Assembly: GCF_000247695.1 (NCBI RefSeq)
Contig: NW_004624795.1
Coordinates: forward strand, 4,202,466 to 4,266,465
Source: Heterocephalus glaber
Lineage: Eukaryota; Chordata; Mammalia; Rodentia; Bathyergidae
DNA: 64,000 nucleotides
Reading direction: 5' to 3'
Of this stretch, positions 30,640 through 41,050 are shown one piece after another (within the stretch, counting starts at the first letter, position 1; each line of letters starts with the position of its first letter). The translations under genes were made by a program, and so were the position numbers. Below the pieces are notes generated by a model. The model ran no database searches, was not told where the DNA came from, and was given only the letters and a program-made list of their open reading frames with translations.

Positions 30640-31189
30640 GAAATTAGCAATGATGAGTGTCAGAGCTTTATGAAAACCTTTGTCTCAATTTAGTTTTGTT
30701 TTATGTTTGTTGGTTGGTTTGTTTTTGGTACTGGGAATTGAGCTCAGGACTTTGTGGTTGTTCAATTTAGTTTTGTACCAAGAGCATCTTTTAATAAAAC
30801 CATATTGTTGTATTTATTTATTTTTGGTACTGGGGATCGAACTCGGGACCTTGTGCTTGCAAGGCAGACAGCGGAAACACTGAGCTAAATCCCCAGCCCC
30901 TAAAACCATATTGTTTTACCCACAGGAACCTTAACCTTTTGATTAAAACCAATGTAAACATATCACAATAATGTGTTTAGCAATTTTTATTGGGGTGTGT
31001 CTCTCACAAGGCTATGGAAATTATTGAAGTCCCATTAGTGAGTAAAGATTGGAATAAATGTTTCTAGGCAGCTGGTCCTTTATTCACCAAGGGGAGTCCC
31101 ATCCCACAGACTTCCCCAAACCTAAGTGGTCCTCATTTAATTATCTAGACAAACTTTTAGGTGACCTCTGAACACATTATTCTTTTATT

Positions 31190-31815
31190 TATTTATTTAT
31201 TTATTTATTTTTTGCATATCCTTTTATTGGTACGTTTTAGGTGTACAACATAATGACATTCATCATTGGAGATATGCACCTTTACATACTCTCTTGGTTC
31301 TTATTTTTCCCCCTTCCCCTACCCTCCCTTCAACTCCTCCATCCCTCCTTATTTACAAAGACTTTTGTTTCCATTTTTTCATTTTCTCATATTAATTCCA
31401 TTCCCCTCTTTCCTTTCCCCTACCCCTCCCACTTCCCCCTCCCCTTTGCCCCTTTTTTTTCCTGTTTCACATTATCTATTATACCTTTTAGTCCTTATTT
31501 ACACTTTCAGTTTCTCACACTAGAGAAACTATTCGGTATTTACGCATGTGTGTCCTGTTTATTTCACTTAAGAGTATCGCCTCAATGTGCATCCATTTAG
31601 CAATAAATGTTTCTAATTTCTCGTTTTTGATGGCTGAGTAGTACTCCATTTTATTTTTTAAAACCCCACATTTTCTCGATCCAGTCTCCAGTTGATGGGC
31701 ATTTGGGCTGTTTCCAAGGTTTTTTTTGTTGTTTTTTTTTTTTGGTACCGAGGATCGAACTTGGGACCTTGCGCTTGCAAGGCAGGCGCCAGAACCACTG
31801 AGCTAAATCCCCGGC
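31190..31815 (-). mobile_element. Truncated LINE-1 3' end (antisense) plus ID SINE
   Basis: A leading T-rich (TTTA)n tail is followed by a pyrimidine-rich 3'UTR complement and the conserved 'GGCTGAGTAGTACTCCATTT' and 'GTTGATGGGCATTTGGGCTG' segments of LINE-1. A reverse ID (31725-31815) sits at its 5' side. The 119-codon frame here is LINE 3'UTR antisense, not a gene. Confidence 0.75.
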
Positions 31816-33539
31816 CCGTAGTCAGAACTTTTCCTAGGTCAATTAACAGAGATCTCTTGTAACAAGAATCAGAAGGAATAAAAATCTTTTAGACCTGTGA
31901 AAGCAAAGACAGTTTTTAAGATGGGCCCTAACCTGATGGTTTATCTGATTGTAATATCCAGCTATACAGTCTTCTCATTGTTGCTTTGATAGTAATAGTT
32001 ATTGGCTACCAGCTGGTAGCCAAAACTACTGGGTTTTTTTTTTTTTTGTACTGGGGATCAAACTCGGGACCTTGCACTTCTGAGGCAGGTGGTAGAACCA
32101 CTGAGCTAAATTTCTGGCCCTAAAAGTGCTGTTTTGATAGTCACATGTAACTGTTCCTGCTAGAGGGGCAGACTGTTAAGAGATAATTTTAACTATTGCC
32201 AGGGTTGGGTACATAGGCCAGATTTAGATGTAGAAAGAGCCTAGGTGGCACTCTTTGGAGCTAAGTATGAACTCCAAACAGTGGGGGAAGAAGGCCTGCC
32301 AAGGCTCCAATCTGCCCTCCTGCAGATGTCTACCTATGACAGTTTTTCCCATTTTGCCTGTGACCCTACTCACATGGACCATACTCAGCTATAGGCCTTC
32401 TTTTTTCAGAGCCTCAGTTAGCACATCTCTGAGAATAGTGGCCAGCCTGGCGTGATGTTCTAGAGGAAAATCATGATGAGAGAAACAGTCCTCTGGGGAC
32501 TGGGGCTGTGCCTCTTCTTTAACATTTCTTTTCGTTTAAAACTGTTATTAAACTCATAAAGTTTCCTATGGATGTTTTGTTCTATCAATTAACTTATCTG
32601 TGTTATAAAAATCAGTCTGCCCTGTGCTATAATTAATCATCAGTCAGCATCATTCTTGAGGGGAAGTAAGAGGAATTAATCTCCAGTTCTACTTAAGGAC
32701 TGAAAGGCAGATAAACTTGGACTAAAACTTGTACATTTATTCTTTGAGAGTTTCAGAATTAAATCTAGACCAGCCTTTTTTTTTTTTTTTTTTAATATGG
32801 CGCAGAGATAAGTGAAGGTCAGCTTCACTCTGCAAGGGTCCCAAAGAGGGGAAACTCACCAGTCTGAAAACTTGCTCCTGAAATCCAGCAGCCACAGAGG
32901 AGAGAATTGCTCTGGACCAAATATTGTTGCAAACTGCATTATTTCTCAGGTGCAGACTCTAAGTATGGCACAAGAACTAAACCCTAACCATCTCAGGTAC
33001 TGAAAGACAATTAAGATCAAGCACTTCCCCAGAGTGGATCTCTATTCCTTATCAAAACATACCTCCAGAGACAAAAGCTGCGGTTGACTCCAACTGCATT
33101 GCCACTCCGAAAATTAAACCAATAATCAGAGAACCTGAATGGCTGTTTTTCTAGCCTCTTGGAAGAAAGCGAGAGAGAGAGAAAAAATGAAAATGCTCCA
33201 ATTATGTTGGCTTTTATTGTTGTTGTTGCTGTTGTTTTTTGGTACCAAGGATCGAACTCAGAACCTTTCGCTTGTGAGGCAGGCTCGGTGCCACTGAACT
33301 AAATCCCTAGCCCATTCTCCAATTATATTGTGCAGGGTTTACTTTCTAATAAATAACTCTGAATCAAAAAGTTCTAGGGCTAGGAAAACTTTCCTAGATC
33401 TTGTTTGATCTGTTTTAGGTCACTGAGAGAAAGGGACACGTGAACCCAGGTAGTCCCATATTTGCCATTTACTTCCTATTGTGGCAAAGTGGAACAGCTC
33501 AGTGCCACAGCCAAGTACCACAGCTCTGAGGCACAGCTG

Positions 33540-34033
33540 TTACAGCTCAGTGTTACAGCTCTGGGTCAAGGCTATGGCAATTTGAAGACTCGAGAATCTG
33601 ACGGTCACTCAAACAGGTGGAGAAAAACCTTCATTACGCTGGTGGGCTCAGAGGAGTTCATACTAGAAGTCTGAGCACTCTGCCAGAAATGAGAGCCTCC
33701 TTACATAGGGATCTACAGGGTAGGCAAACATGCTTACTGAAGCAGGGGGGCATAGTTACACAACATTCCTGAAACGCATGCCATGTGAGCATGCTCACTG
33801 AAGCAGAGGGGCAGAGTTACAGAACATTCTAGAAAGGGGGCAGGGCTTAACAGAACATTCTTGTAAGGGGTGGAGCTTAATAGAACATTCCTGAGAGGGG
33901 CGGAGCTAACAGAATATTCTTGTAAGGGGGCAGAGCTTAACAGACCATTCCTGAAAGGTCACACAGTTCAAAGAATCACAAAACATTTTGATACATTGGG
34001 CAGGAGTGCTGCCCAGCAGCACAAACTATTACA
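33540..34033 (-). mobile_element. LTR-like block with tandem GC-box repeats
   Basis: Read on the minus strand it begins TGTAATAGTTTG and contains four to five tandem units of about 30 bp (33818-33960), each with a CTCCGCCCC- or CTGCCCCC-like box and a GAATGTTCTGTTAA-like spacer. A region resembling R-U5 follows. Direct repeats of GC boxes are typical of retroviral U3 enhancers. I could not find a clean target duplication, so class and edges are unsure. Confidence 0.42.
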
Positions 34034-36590
34034 TTTCTGGAACAAAACATTCTGTGGGAAAAAAAACATGGAGGCAAGGCAAGCGCTTGTCTTATTGTAT
34101 AGTATTACTCTATCACTATAAGGAATATTGTCCTTGAGGGTTTTAACAAAATCAGTTAAGGATGGATACAGCCCTGTAGAAGCTTCAATTACAGCTGGCC
34201 TAGAAGCCCCACTCTCAGCACCTGAAGGGCTGGACTCAGTAGCAGTGGACGAGTCCTTGGTTAAACTTAGCAACCTCATCCCCAGGTTCCAAAGGGTGAG
34301 GAAGAGTAGCCTCAGGCTCAGTGGTAGTGGATACTTTAGGGACCAGAGGTGTCTAGTTTTCCTGCAGCTTACATTTACATTTTGAACACAAGTAAGGATC
34401 ATTTCTTAATGCAAAGAAAATCTGAACGTAAGGCAATTTTGATCATTTTCCTTCTTACAGTACAATTCTATTTGTGAAATAGCATCATAATACTTCCCTC
34501 TGCATTCTGTTTTGGCTCTAGGGGTAGGCAGGCCATGCACAGGTGCAGAAAATATTAAACAGCTCCTCTTTAACATATAAGGATTGAGAACATTCTCCAG
34601 GGCTTAAGAATACATTCCAACAGAGTAAGAGATTTTGACATGGAGTATCCCATCTGAAAATACAAGAGAAAGAATTGGTGTCCCTTTAATTTCTACTTGA
34701 TCTCTGTATCCTCAAGGCATCCCTAGAGGTGACTCACTTCAGAGCAGGAGGATAGAAGATGCGTCAGGGTCAGACTAGCCGCCCTTAAGGGCTTGTGACC
34801 CTATCTCCCCTGGGAACTGGAATTGTTAACTCCACCAGATGTTTTTTAAAAGCCCAAGTTACAGTAGATTTCAGCTGTAACAGTCATGTTTAAAGAAAGA
34901 AGCATTGCTAACAAAACCAATAATCAAGAGATCTAAGTCACTACTTTCCAATTCTTTGAAAAAGAGTGAGGGCAAGTTGAAAGTAATTGGAGGGCTGGGA
35001 TTTAGCTCAGTGGCACTGTGTCTGCTTTGCAAGAGCAAAGAGTTCAATCCCTGGTACCAAAAAAAAAAAAAAAAAAAAAAAGAAAGAGAGAGAGAGGGGG
35101 AAAAAGAAAAAATAGAAAGTGATTGGAGCATCTCTCAGCGGGCAGAAGAAATCACCTCCAAAGGTAGAAAGAGTCAAGTTATGTATCTAATCACCTAGGT
35201 AATCTTCCTTAGCAGGAAGATAAGGCTCTTTTATTCAAAATCCACCCTAAAACTTCTATGTCTCTGCAGTTACAGGTTAAATTTATACCCATCACCTAGC
35301 AATCACATTTTTATCAGTTTTCCACATGCACATGAAAGAAGAAAAAGGCTGACTAAAATCCCTTTTCAATTCTTTTTTTTTTTTTTTTTTTGGTACCAGG
35401 GATTGAACTCAGGACCTTGCCCTTGTGAGGCAGGTATGGCACCACTGAGGTAAATCCTTGGCCTTTTTTATTCTAGTTAGCATATACAAAGCAGAACTGC
35501 AAGTTGCTAGCTGGTAGCTGTTCTCTTCCATGAAAGGCAAACAGCCTCAGCTTGACTTCCTGGAGGGAGGGGTGGTCTAACTACAATGTGGTTCTAAAAT
35601 TAACTCCCAATGAGTTAGAGAAAAGCTTAGGGGGAGTTTCTAACTTACTGGGAGAGAAAAAATGTCCAAACCTGTTGTTCAATTCTTAATGGAGGCTTAA
35701 GAGAGGGCTCTAATAGTGTCATCTGTGGTCACTCTGGAACAGAGGATACCAGAAGATCGCTGAGTTACCTCTCACCTCACTGAGGAGTGCTGGTAGGGAT
35801 GATGGATAAATGGAGATTCTTCTGCTGGTTACCCAGTCAGGACCCAGCTTCCACTGAGGAACTTTTGTGTATCCGCCGGAGAGTCACCCTATCCATGACC
35901 CCTCAGTTGTCCTCTCAGCTTTTACTGGTTCCCCACAACCAGAGATTCATCTCCAAAAAGGAATCCAACTGTTTGCTAGTGTTCTATATGGAAAAGATAA
36001 AAACTTGAGCTGTCTTCATCCTAGATGATTTCCTTTTCTTTGGCTTTAACAAATGCTCGTTTTCTATGGAGTCAACTTAAAGGTAATTAGTTGTTGGGTA
36101 GGAGAAAAAGGTTGGGGCAGTTCAGACTTCTTCTCTATATCTTACATGCTTCCAAAAAAGGCAATTATAAAGTGCCAGGGAAAGATCAGAAATGAGATCA
36201 GAAAAAGAAAGTATTTTCTTCTCATGCTCATGATGAATTATTAAGACAACCTGCTCAAAAAAAAAAAAAGACAACTTGCTCATGAGTCGTCACTCTCACC
36301 CTAGACAGGCAAGAATGGGGAATCTCAAGAACTAAGATTGCCTCCTCACCAGCAGATCAGACCAGAAGGGAAACTGAGGCAGAACAGAACATTCCCTCTA
36401 GAGTGTAGAGGGGCAATTTGGGCCAGTTTGTCCCAGTGAAACCTGTCCCCTAAGTCCTAAGAATGGCTACCAGCCTATTGACTTTTAATTGGCAGAAGGG
36501 GTCCCGTGATTTATTAATGGGGTTTGTATATTTTCTAAATATAAACTAGATTTCATAAAAAGACCCATTTTACAGAATTTTATGTTAAAG

Positions 36591-36609
36591 TCCACTAGGG
36601 GGCGCACTA
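36591..36609 (+). promoter_or_regulatory. CTCF-like motif
   Basis: TCCACTAGGGGGCGCACTA matches the core of the CTCF consensus (CCACYAGRGGGCGC). It lies inside the proviral remnant. Motif only; occupancy unknown. Confidence 0.4.
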
Positions 36610-37253
36610 GCATTACTCTTCCTAGTGCTGCTGTCTAACAAGTCAAACAGGTCAAACAAGGAACACTAGTAAATTTAGCAACTAATTCCAAATGTAACAT
36701 ACACAAAACAGGAATCAAGGCAGGAGGATCGCCATGAATTTGAGGCCAGCCTTGGCTACATAGTGAGTTCAAGGCCAGTCTGAAGTACACAGTGAGACCC
36801 TGTCTCAGAAAACAAAAACAAAGCAGGAATAAGATGTCACTTCCTGTTGGGCACATGCCTGTAATCCCAGCACTCAGGAGGCTGAGGCTAGAGGATTGCC
36901 ACTAGTTTAGGCCAGCCTGGGCTACATAGTGAGTTCAAGGCTGGCCTAGACTACATAGCGAGACCCTGTCTCAACAAAACAAACAAAGAACAACAACAAA
37001 ATGTCACTTTCTTTGATGGGACATCCCTCTCATGTTCTCAAATTTAGCATCATTTTAACAAAGGACAATGCATGCAAGTGAAACAAGGCATAAAAATTCA
37101 AAGCATGCATATTTGACAGACAAGGTATAAAGTGAAAGGCATAAGCAAATAACAAAGACAAGGCATAAAATTACAGGATGACAATTTTTTATTACCTAAG
37201 CAAGTCACAATCCAGAATCGGAAACAAAAGCAAACTCTTACCTCTGTCCAATT

Positions 37254-37271
37254 ATCTCAATGGAACCTCCA
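37254..37271 (-). other. Proviral primer-binding site, tRNA-Gln type
   Basis: On the minus strand TGGAGGTTCCATTGAGAT, three T residues after the 5' LTR end. The complement of mature tRNA-Gln differs only at two adjacent positions (CC to TT), consistent with decay at a CpG-containing site. Confidence 0.82.
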
Positions 37272-37274
37272 AAA

Positions 37275-37933
37275 TGATCTAGGAAGTATGATCTATGGAT
37301 GATATAGGACCTCCAAATGATCCAAATAGCATAACGGAAATATGACCCAACGTGCTAGATGTCTGATATGCTGAGTTTGTGTTCTCTAAAATTGAATGAA
37401 TTCTGGGAACAACGAAGGTTAAGAGTAGGAAGTATTTATTGAGAGAAAGATAGCTTCTGTCTAAGAGAGACAGAAAAGATCCCAAGTGGGTGGCCCAGGG
37501 ACCCTGCATCTCAAGGGAGTTTTATAGAGGAAAACCATGAGGTGAGGCAGGTACAAGGTGGGGCAAAACTATGGTCAACCAAGAAGATTACAAGTATAGT
37601 TGCTTGGGTAATATTGATTACATGGTGATCAAATGGGGAAGCAAGTCATGTAGCAAGCATACATAGAATGAACAAGGATTTTCTGGGAAGAAATGGGCTA
37701 GGGGGGTTTTGGTCCTCACCCAAGGTGACTGATGCCTATTTAGAATATCAGTCACTGCTGTTCATCCCTAGGGGAATATGTGGGTGGAGTCATTTCTCCT
37801 TGTTTTGAAGCCTCACCTTCAACAAACCTGTCTCAGCCACAGCTGTAATGTGTTCTTATCTTCTGCATTGACTCTCTGGAGGGCCCAGCGCTGACTGCCT
37901 ATAATATTTTAACTAATTCAGCTGTCTATAATA
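37275..37933 (-). repeat. 5' LTR of the provirus
   Basis: 659 bp, uninterrupted. On the minus strand it starts TATTATAGACAG and ends CTAGATCA. TATAAAA (37520-37526) lies about 85 bp upstream of AATAAA (37435-37440), giving U3-R spacing typical of a class I LTR. Confidence 0.85.
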
Positions 37934-37949
37934 AGATCATCTCTGCTTC

Positions 37950-38504
37950 TGTTTCTTTTCTTTTTTGTTGTTTGAGTTTTTGAGACAAGTTCTTACTCTG
38001 TAGTCCAGGATGGTCTTGAACTCATGATGTAACCCAGGCTGGCCTCAAACACAGGGGGATCCTCCTGCCTCAGCCTCCTTTGTGCTAGAATCACAGGCAT
38101 GCACTGCTGCACCCGGCTCATCCCTGTTTCTTACCAAGCTCTGATCAGTTTCTCAGATAGTGCAAATTTGTTCCATATTAGCCTGGACCAAATGATAAAG
38201 TAAGACGTATTTACTTCATTCTGAGGTAGATTGTAAATGAGTGCTGTTTCATTAGCTGCTGTTTTGGAAAATTCATTTTATCCTCCTACCTCATTAAAAC
38301 CAGGATAATTGGAAACTGCTGGGGAAGTGATTCCAAAGGGATATTTCTTAATCCCACAACCTTGTTAGTTTGCATTTCTAAAAAAGCAACATAAGAAGAT
38401 CTTGGCTTGCTGATGGTAGCAAGAGAAGAGAACTGTGTGTAACGGGAGGAGGGTGTAACAGGTAGGGGCTCGGCCTGGCAAAAACAGTGGGGGGGGGGGG
38501 GGGG

Positions 38505-38543
<39 letters not shown>

Positions 38544-39660
38544 TTTCTGGGGATTGAATCCAGGGCTACATCCCCAGCCCTTTTCTATTTTTTAATTTTG
38601 AGACAGGATCTCACTAATTTGCTAAATTCCAGGCTGGGCTCAAATTTGGGATTCTCCTGCCTCAGCCTTCCAGAGTGCTGGGATCACAGGTGTGCGCCAC
38701 TGCGGCCAGCCAAGTACTGTCTTGTACATAGTATACAGTCAAATATGTATTCATTCAATGGATAAGGAGCAGTCCAGATGACATGTGATAAGGCAGATGG
38801 GGAAGGAAGGTGATTTCCTGTTCCCCCATCTTCCCCCATCGTAGAGGGTTCCTGGGCTCCCTGTTGTCCTGTTCAGACCTCTAAAAAGGGCCAGGAGGGG
38901 ACAGGACTCCCGAGAGCAGTGGAGCACAGGCTTGCATTGTTCTCCTTTCCAATAGCAGATGACATCAAAGATGGCAACTTCTGAAATTTTGCCAAGTAAC
39001 CTACATCTAGGACAAGCACAGCTGAGGGGAGATGGAAAATTCTGGGGAATTTAAAGAATCTGCTCCTAAACAGAAGGGTAGTCAGCATGGTGTTGCATCT
39101 ATGATCCCAGCAGGAGGATCGCTGAGAGTTCGAGGCCAGTCTGGGCTACATAGGGAGAAAACAAACAGAATGGTACAATGCTTGAGTTTTCTTTTGAGAC
39201 AGGATCCCGATATATAACCCAGGCTGGCCTTGAACTCAGTGATCCTCCTGCCTCAGCCTCCCGAGTGGTGGGATTACAGGTGTACGCCACCAAGCCCAGT
39301 CTGAGTTTACATCTTTTTTGTTGTTGTTCTTTTTTTTAGTACTGGGGATCGAACTCGGGACTTTGTGCTTGGGCGCAAGCGCCAGACCCACTGAGCTACA
39401 TCCCTGGCCCTGCATCTTTTTTTTTTTTTCTTTTGGTATCAGGGATTGGACTCAGGACCTTGTGCTTTCGAGGGAGGCAGCAGCACCACTGAGCAAAATC
39501 CCTGGCCTCTGAGTTTACATCTTGACTCCATGTCTATTCCTCACTGGCAGAAAGGGGGTGATTCAATATGCAACTCACAGAACTGAACTGTCATTAACCC
39601 ATTACAGTCAAATGAGGCAATACATAGTCCCACTGTGGTCAGTTACGAGGCGCTTTAAAG
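37950..39660. repeat. Intergenic SINE cluster
   Basis: B1- 37965-38118; unique 38120-38485; poly-G/GA tract; SINE pieces 38545-38710; unique 38710-39070; B1 fragment 39075-39160; B1- 39190-39300; ID- 39330-39410; ID- 39420-39508. No exon recognised. Confidence 0.65.
38489..38541 (+). repeat. 17-base G run followed by (GA)n
   Basis: G(17) at 38489-38505, then alternating GA to 38541. Potential quadruplex/triplex-forming and prone to sequencing error. Confidence 0.9.
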
Positions 39661-39699
39661 CCTCAGGATGGCGTGGGAGGGAATCGCAGAGCTAAGCAG

Positions 39700-41050
39700 G
39701 CTCCTGGGAGGTGGATCTGGGCTCTGGAGCTGGACATGCACAGCATCCCTGTCCGCAGAATCCCCCCCAGAGCAGGGTCCCTAAGGCAGAAGCGCTCTGG
39801 ATGGACCTACGAACCGGAAGCCCTCAGAAGGCTCTGACCTGCGTTGCAGCTAAAATCCCTCAACAGCAGTTTCTGTCCCCGCAGCGATGCCTTACTCCTG
39901 TGCTGCACAGAGTTCTCTCAGCGCTTCTTTCCGCCCCTTCCACTCCCCTGCTGATGGGAACAAAGGCCCGGCTCTCTCGCCCCAGATTCCTCAAGGTGCA
40001 GCTCCTCAGAGCTCAGCCCGGAAAGCGGCCGGGCCCTGCTGTTCAGGCCCGGGCGAGAAGGAATCCCTCGCCTGTTCTCGCTCCACTTTCGCCCGGGCTG
40101 GCTAAATCAAGCAATAATCCTAAAGGGGAATTTCAGGCCTTCTGGGACCCCCCCTCCCCCCACCCCAGGTTCAGGGAGGAGAGAGCAAAGCCCTTAACCC
40201 ACTTCCATCCTCCGGGATTACCTCGGTGGGGGAGGGAGACAGAAATAAATCGGACTCCTGGGGGGCTGGCGCTTGGGGAGGAAGCTGCAGGAGTGTCCTG
40301 GAGGGCGGGAGGCTTGGGGGTCCAGGGGCCTGGGAGCCCCCTTCTCATACCATCGAATAGTCTGACAAAGAGTCCACAGACTTGAGAAGCAATGCAGGCG
40401 GTGGGGGAGCAGGACGGGGTGGTGCACACCTGTAATCCCAGCACTGGGGAGGCTGAGGCAGGCGGGTCGAGGCAAGTTCGAGACCAGCCTAGACTACATA
40501 GGGAGACCCTATTTCAAAAAACAAAAAGAAAAGCAATCCCTACGCTAGTGTTTGGCAGTTACAGGCGCTCAAGAAATGTGCTGGATGGAAGAATGAAAAG
40601 TGTAGAGTTGAAAGCAGAAACAATCCTGGTCATATTGACAACCCTCCTGTCCCTCCGCGCGCCAAGTTGTGAGCCGTGGTGGGAAGAGCTCTGCATCGGG
40701 AGCACAAAGGCCTGCGCTCCTCGAACGGACAGGGACTCTGGGGGCTCCTGGGGGACCAGGTGCCCGTCCGCGCCTCCTCGGCCCCTGGATCTGACCTGTA
40801 AACGCGCCCCCTCCCGGGCGTTCCACCGCGCCATTCTCCAGGGACTACCTGTGATGCCGGAAGCGTCCACTAGGGGGAACCAGGCCCGCGCTGGGATCTC
40901 AGGAGGCCGTGCAGCCCCTCAATTCCAGGGCTTTTCAGGACCGAACCGGAGTCAGAGACGCATTTACGGGCGTGGCCCGGGCCGCCCCTCACAGCGCCCC
41001 CTAGGCCTGCGAAGTCTCTGCGCTTGGCGTCATTTTGATTTGATGTAACT
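39700..41050. promoter_or_regulatory. Orphan GC-rich region, possible regulatory island or unannotated promoter
   Basis: GC and CpG content rise well above the AT-rich neighbourhood, split by one B1+ SINE (40412-40540). Open frames of 224 (39711-40385) and 218 codons (40392-41048) exist. The second starts in and reads through a SINE, and neither resembles a known protein, so they are attributed to GC bias. Two CTCF-like motifs lie at its right end. Function is inferred only. Confidence 0.4.
40865..40881 (+). promoter_or_regulatory. CTCF-like motif (partial)
   Basis: GTCCACTAGGGGGAACC matches the CCACTAGGGGG core but lacks the GCGC end. A possible partner, CCTAGGGGGCGCTGTG on the minus strand, lies at 40990-41005. 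Confidence 0.3.

Larger units (their letters stand above)
28024..37253 (-). mobile_element. Degenerate proviral interior with nested insertions
   Basis: No intact retroviral gene. A short minus-strand segment near 29.2-29.5 kb is reminiscent of a class I gag nucleocapsid region, but it is broken and uncertain. Later insertions: ID+ 28266-28340; 5'-truncated ID 28423-28470; B1- 28815-28990; ID- 29560-29650; ID- and B1- 30095-30300; gap-bearing insertion 30410-30639; ID- 30815-30900; LINE-1 tail 31190-31815; ID- 32035-32120; ID- 33225-33312; LTR-like block 33.5-34.0 kb; ID+ 34990-35080; ID- 35375-35465; B1 36715-36985. Confidence 0.6.
27245..37933 (-). mobile_element. Degenerate endogenous retrovirus (class I type, tRNA-Gln primed), minus orientation
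   Basis: Two LTRs in direct orientation (27245-28014 and 37275-37933) bracket about 9.3 kb. The 4-bp duplication AGAT lies outside both: 27241-27244 and 37934-37937. The primer-binding site next to the 5' LTR (right side) is 16/18 identical to the expected tRNA-Gln complement; a polypurine tract lies next to the 3' LTR (left side). These signals together establish a single proviral insertion. The interior has no long open frame, is full of stops and later insertions (SINEs, a LINE-1 tail, an LTR-like block, an assembly gap), and is not coding-competent. Visible LTR-LTR substitutions and indels indicate an old insertion. Confidence 0.85.

Noticed and set aside
33968..34402. 144-codon minus-strand frame near the LTR-like block
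   Set aside because: No confident similarity; spans the LTR-like edge and proviral interior, likely chance.
39711..40385. 224-codon frame in the GC-rich island
   Set aside because: High GC lowers stop frequency; no domain, no splice context, no family recognised.
40392..41048. 218-codon frame in the GC-rich island
   Set aside because: Its first part is a translated B1 SINE; the remainder shows no known family.
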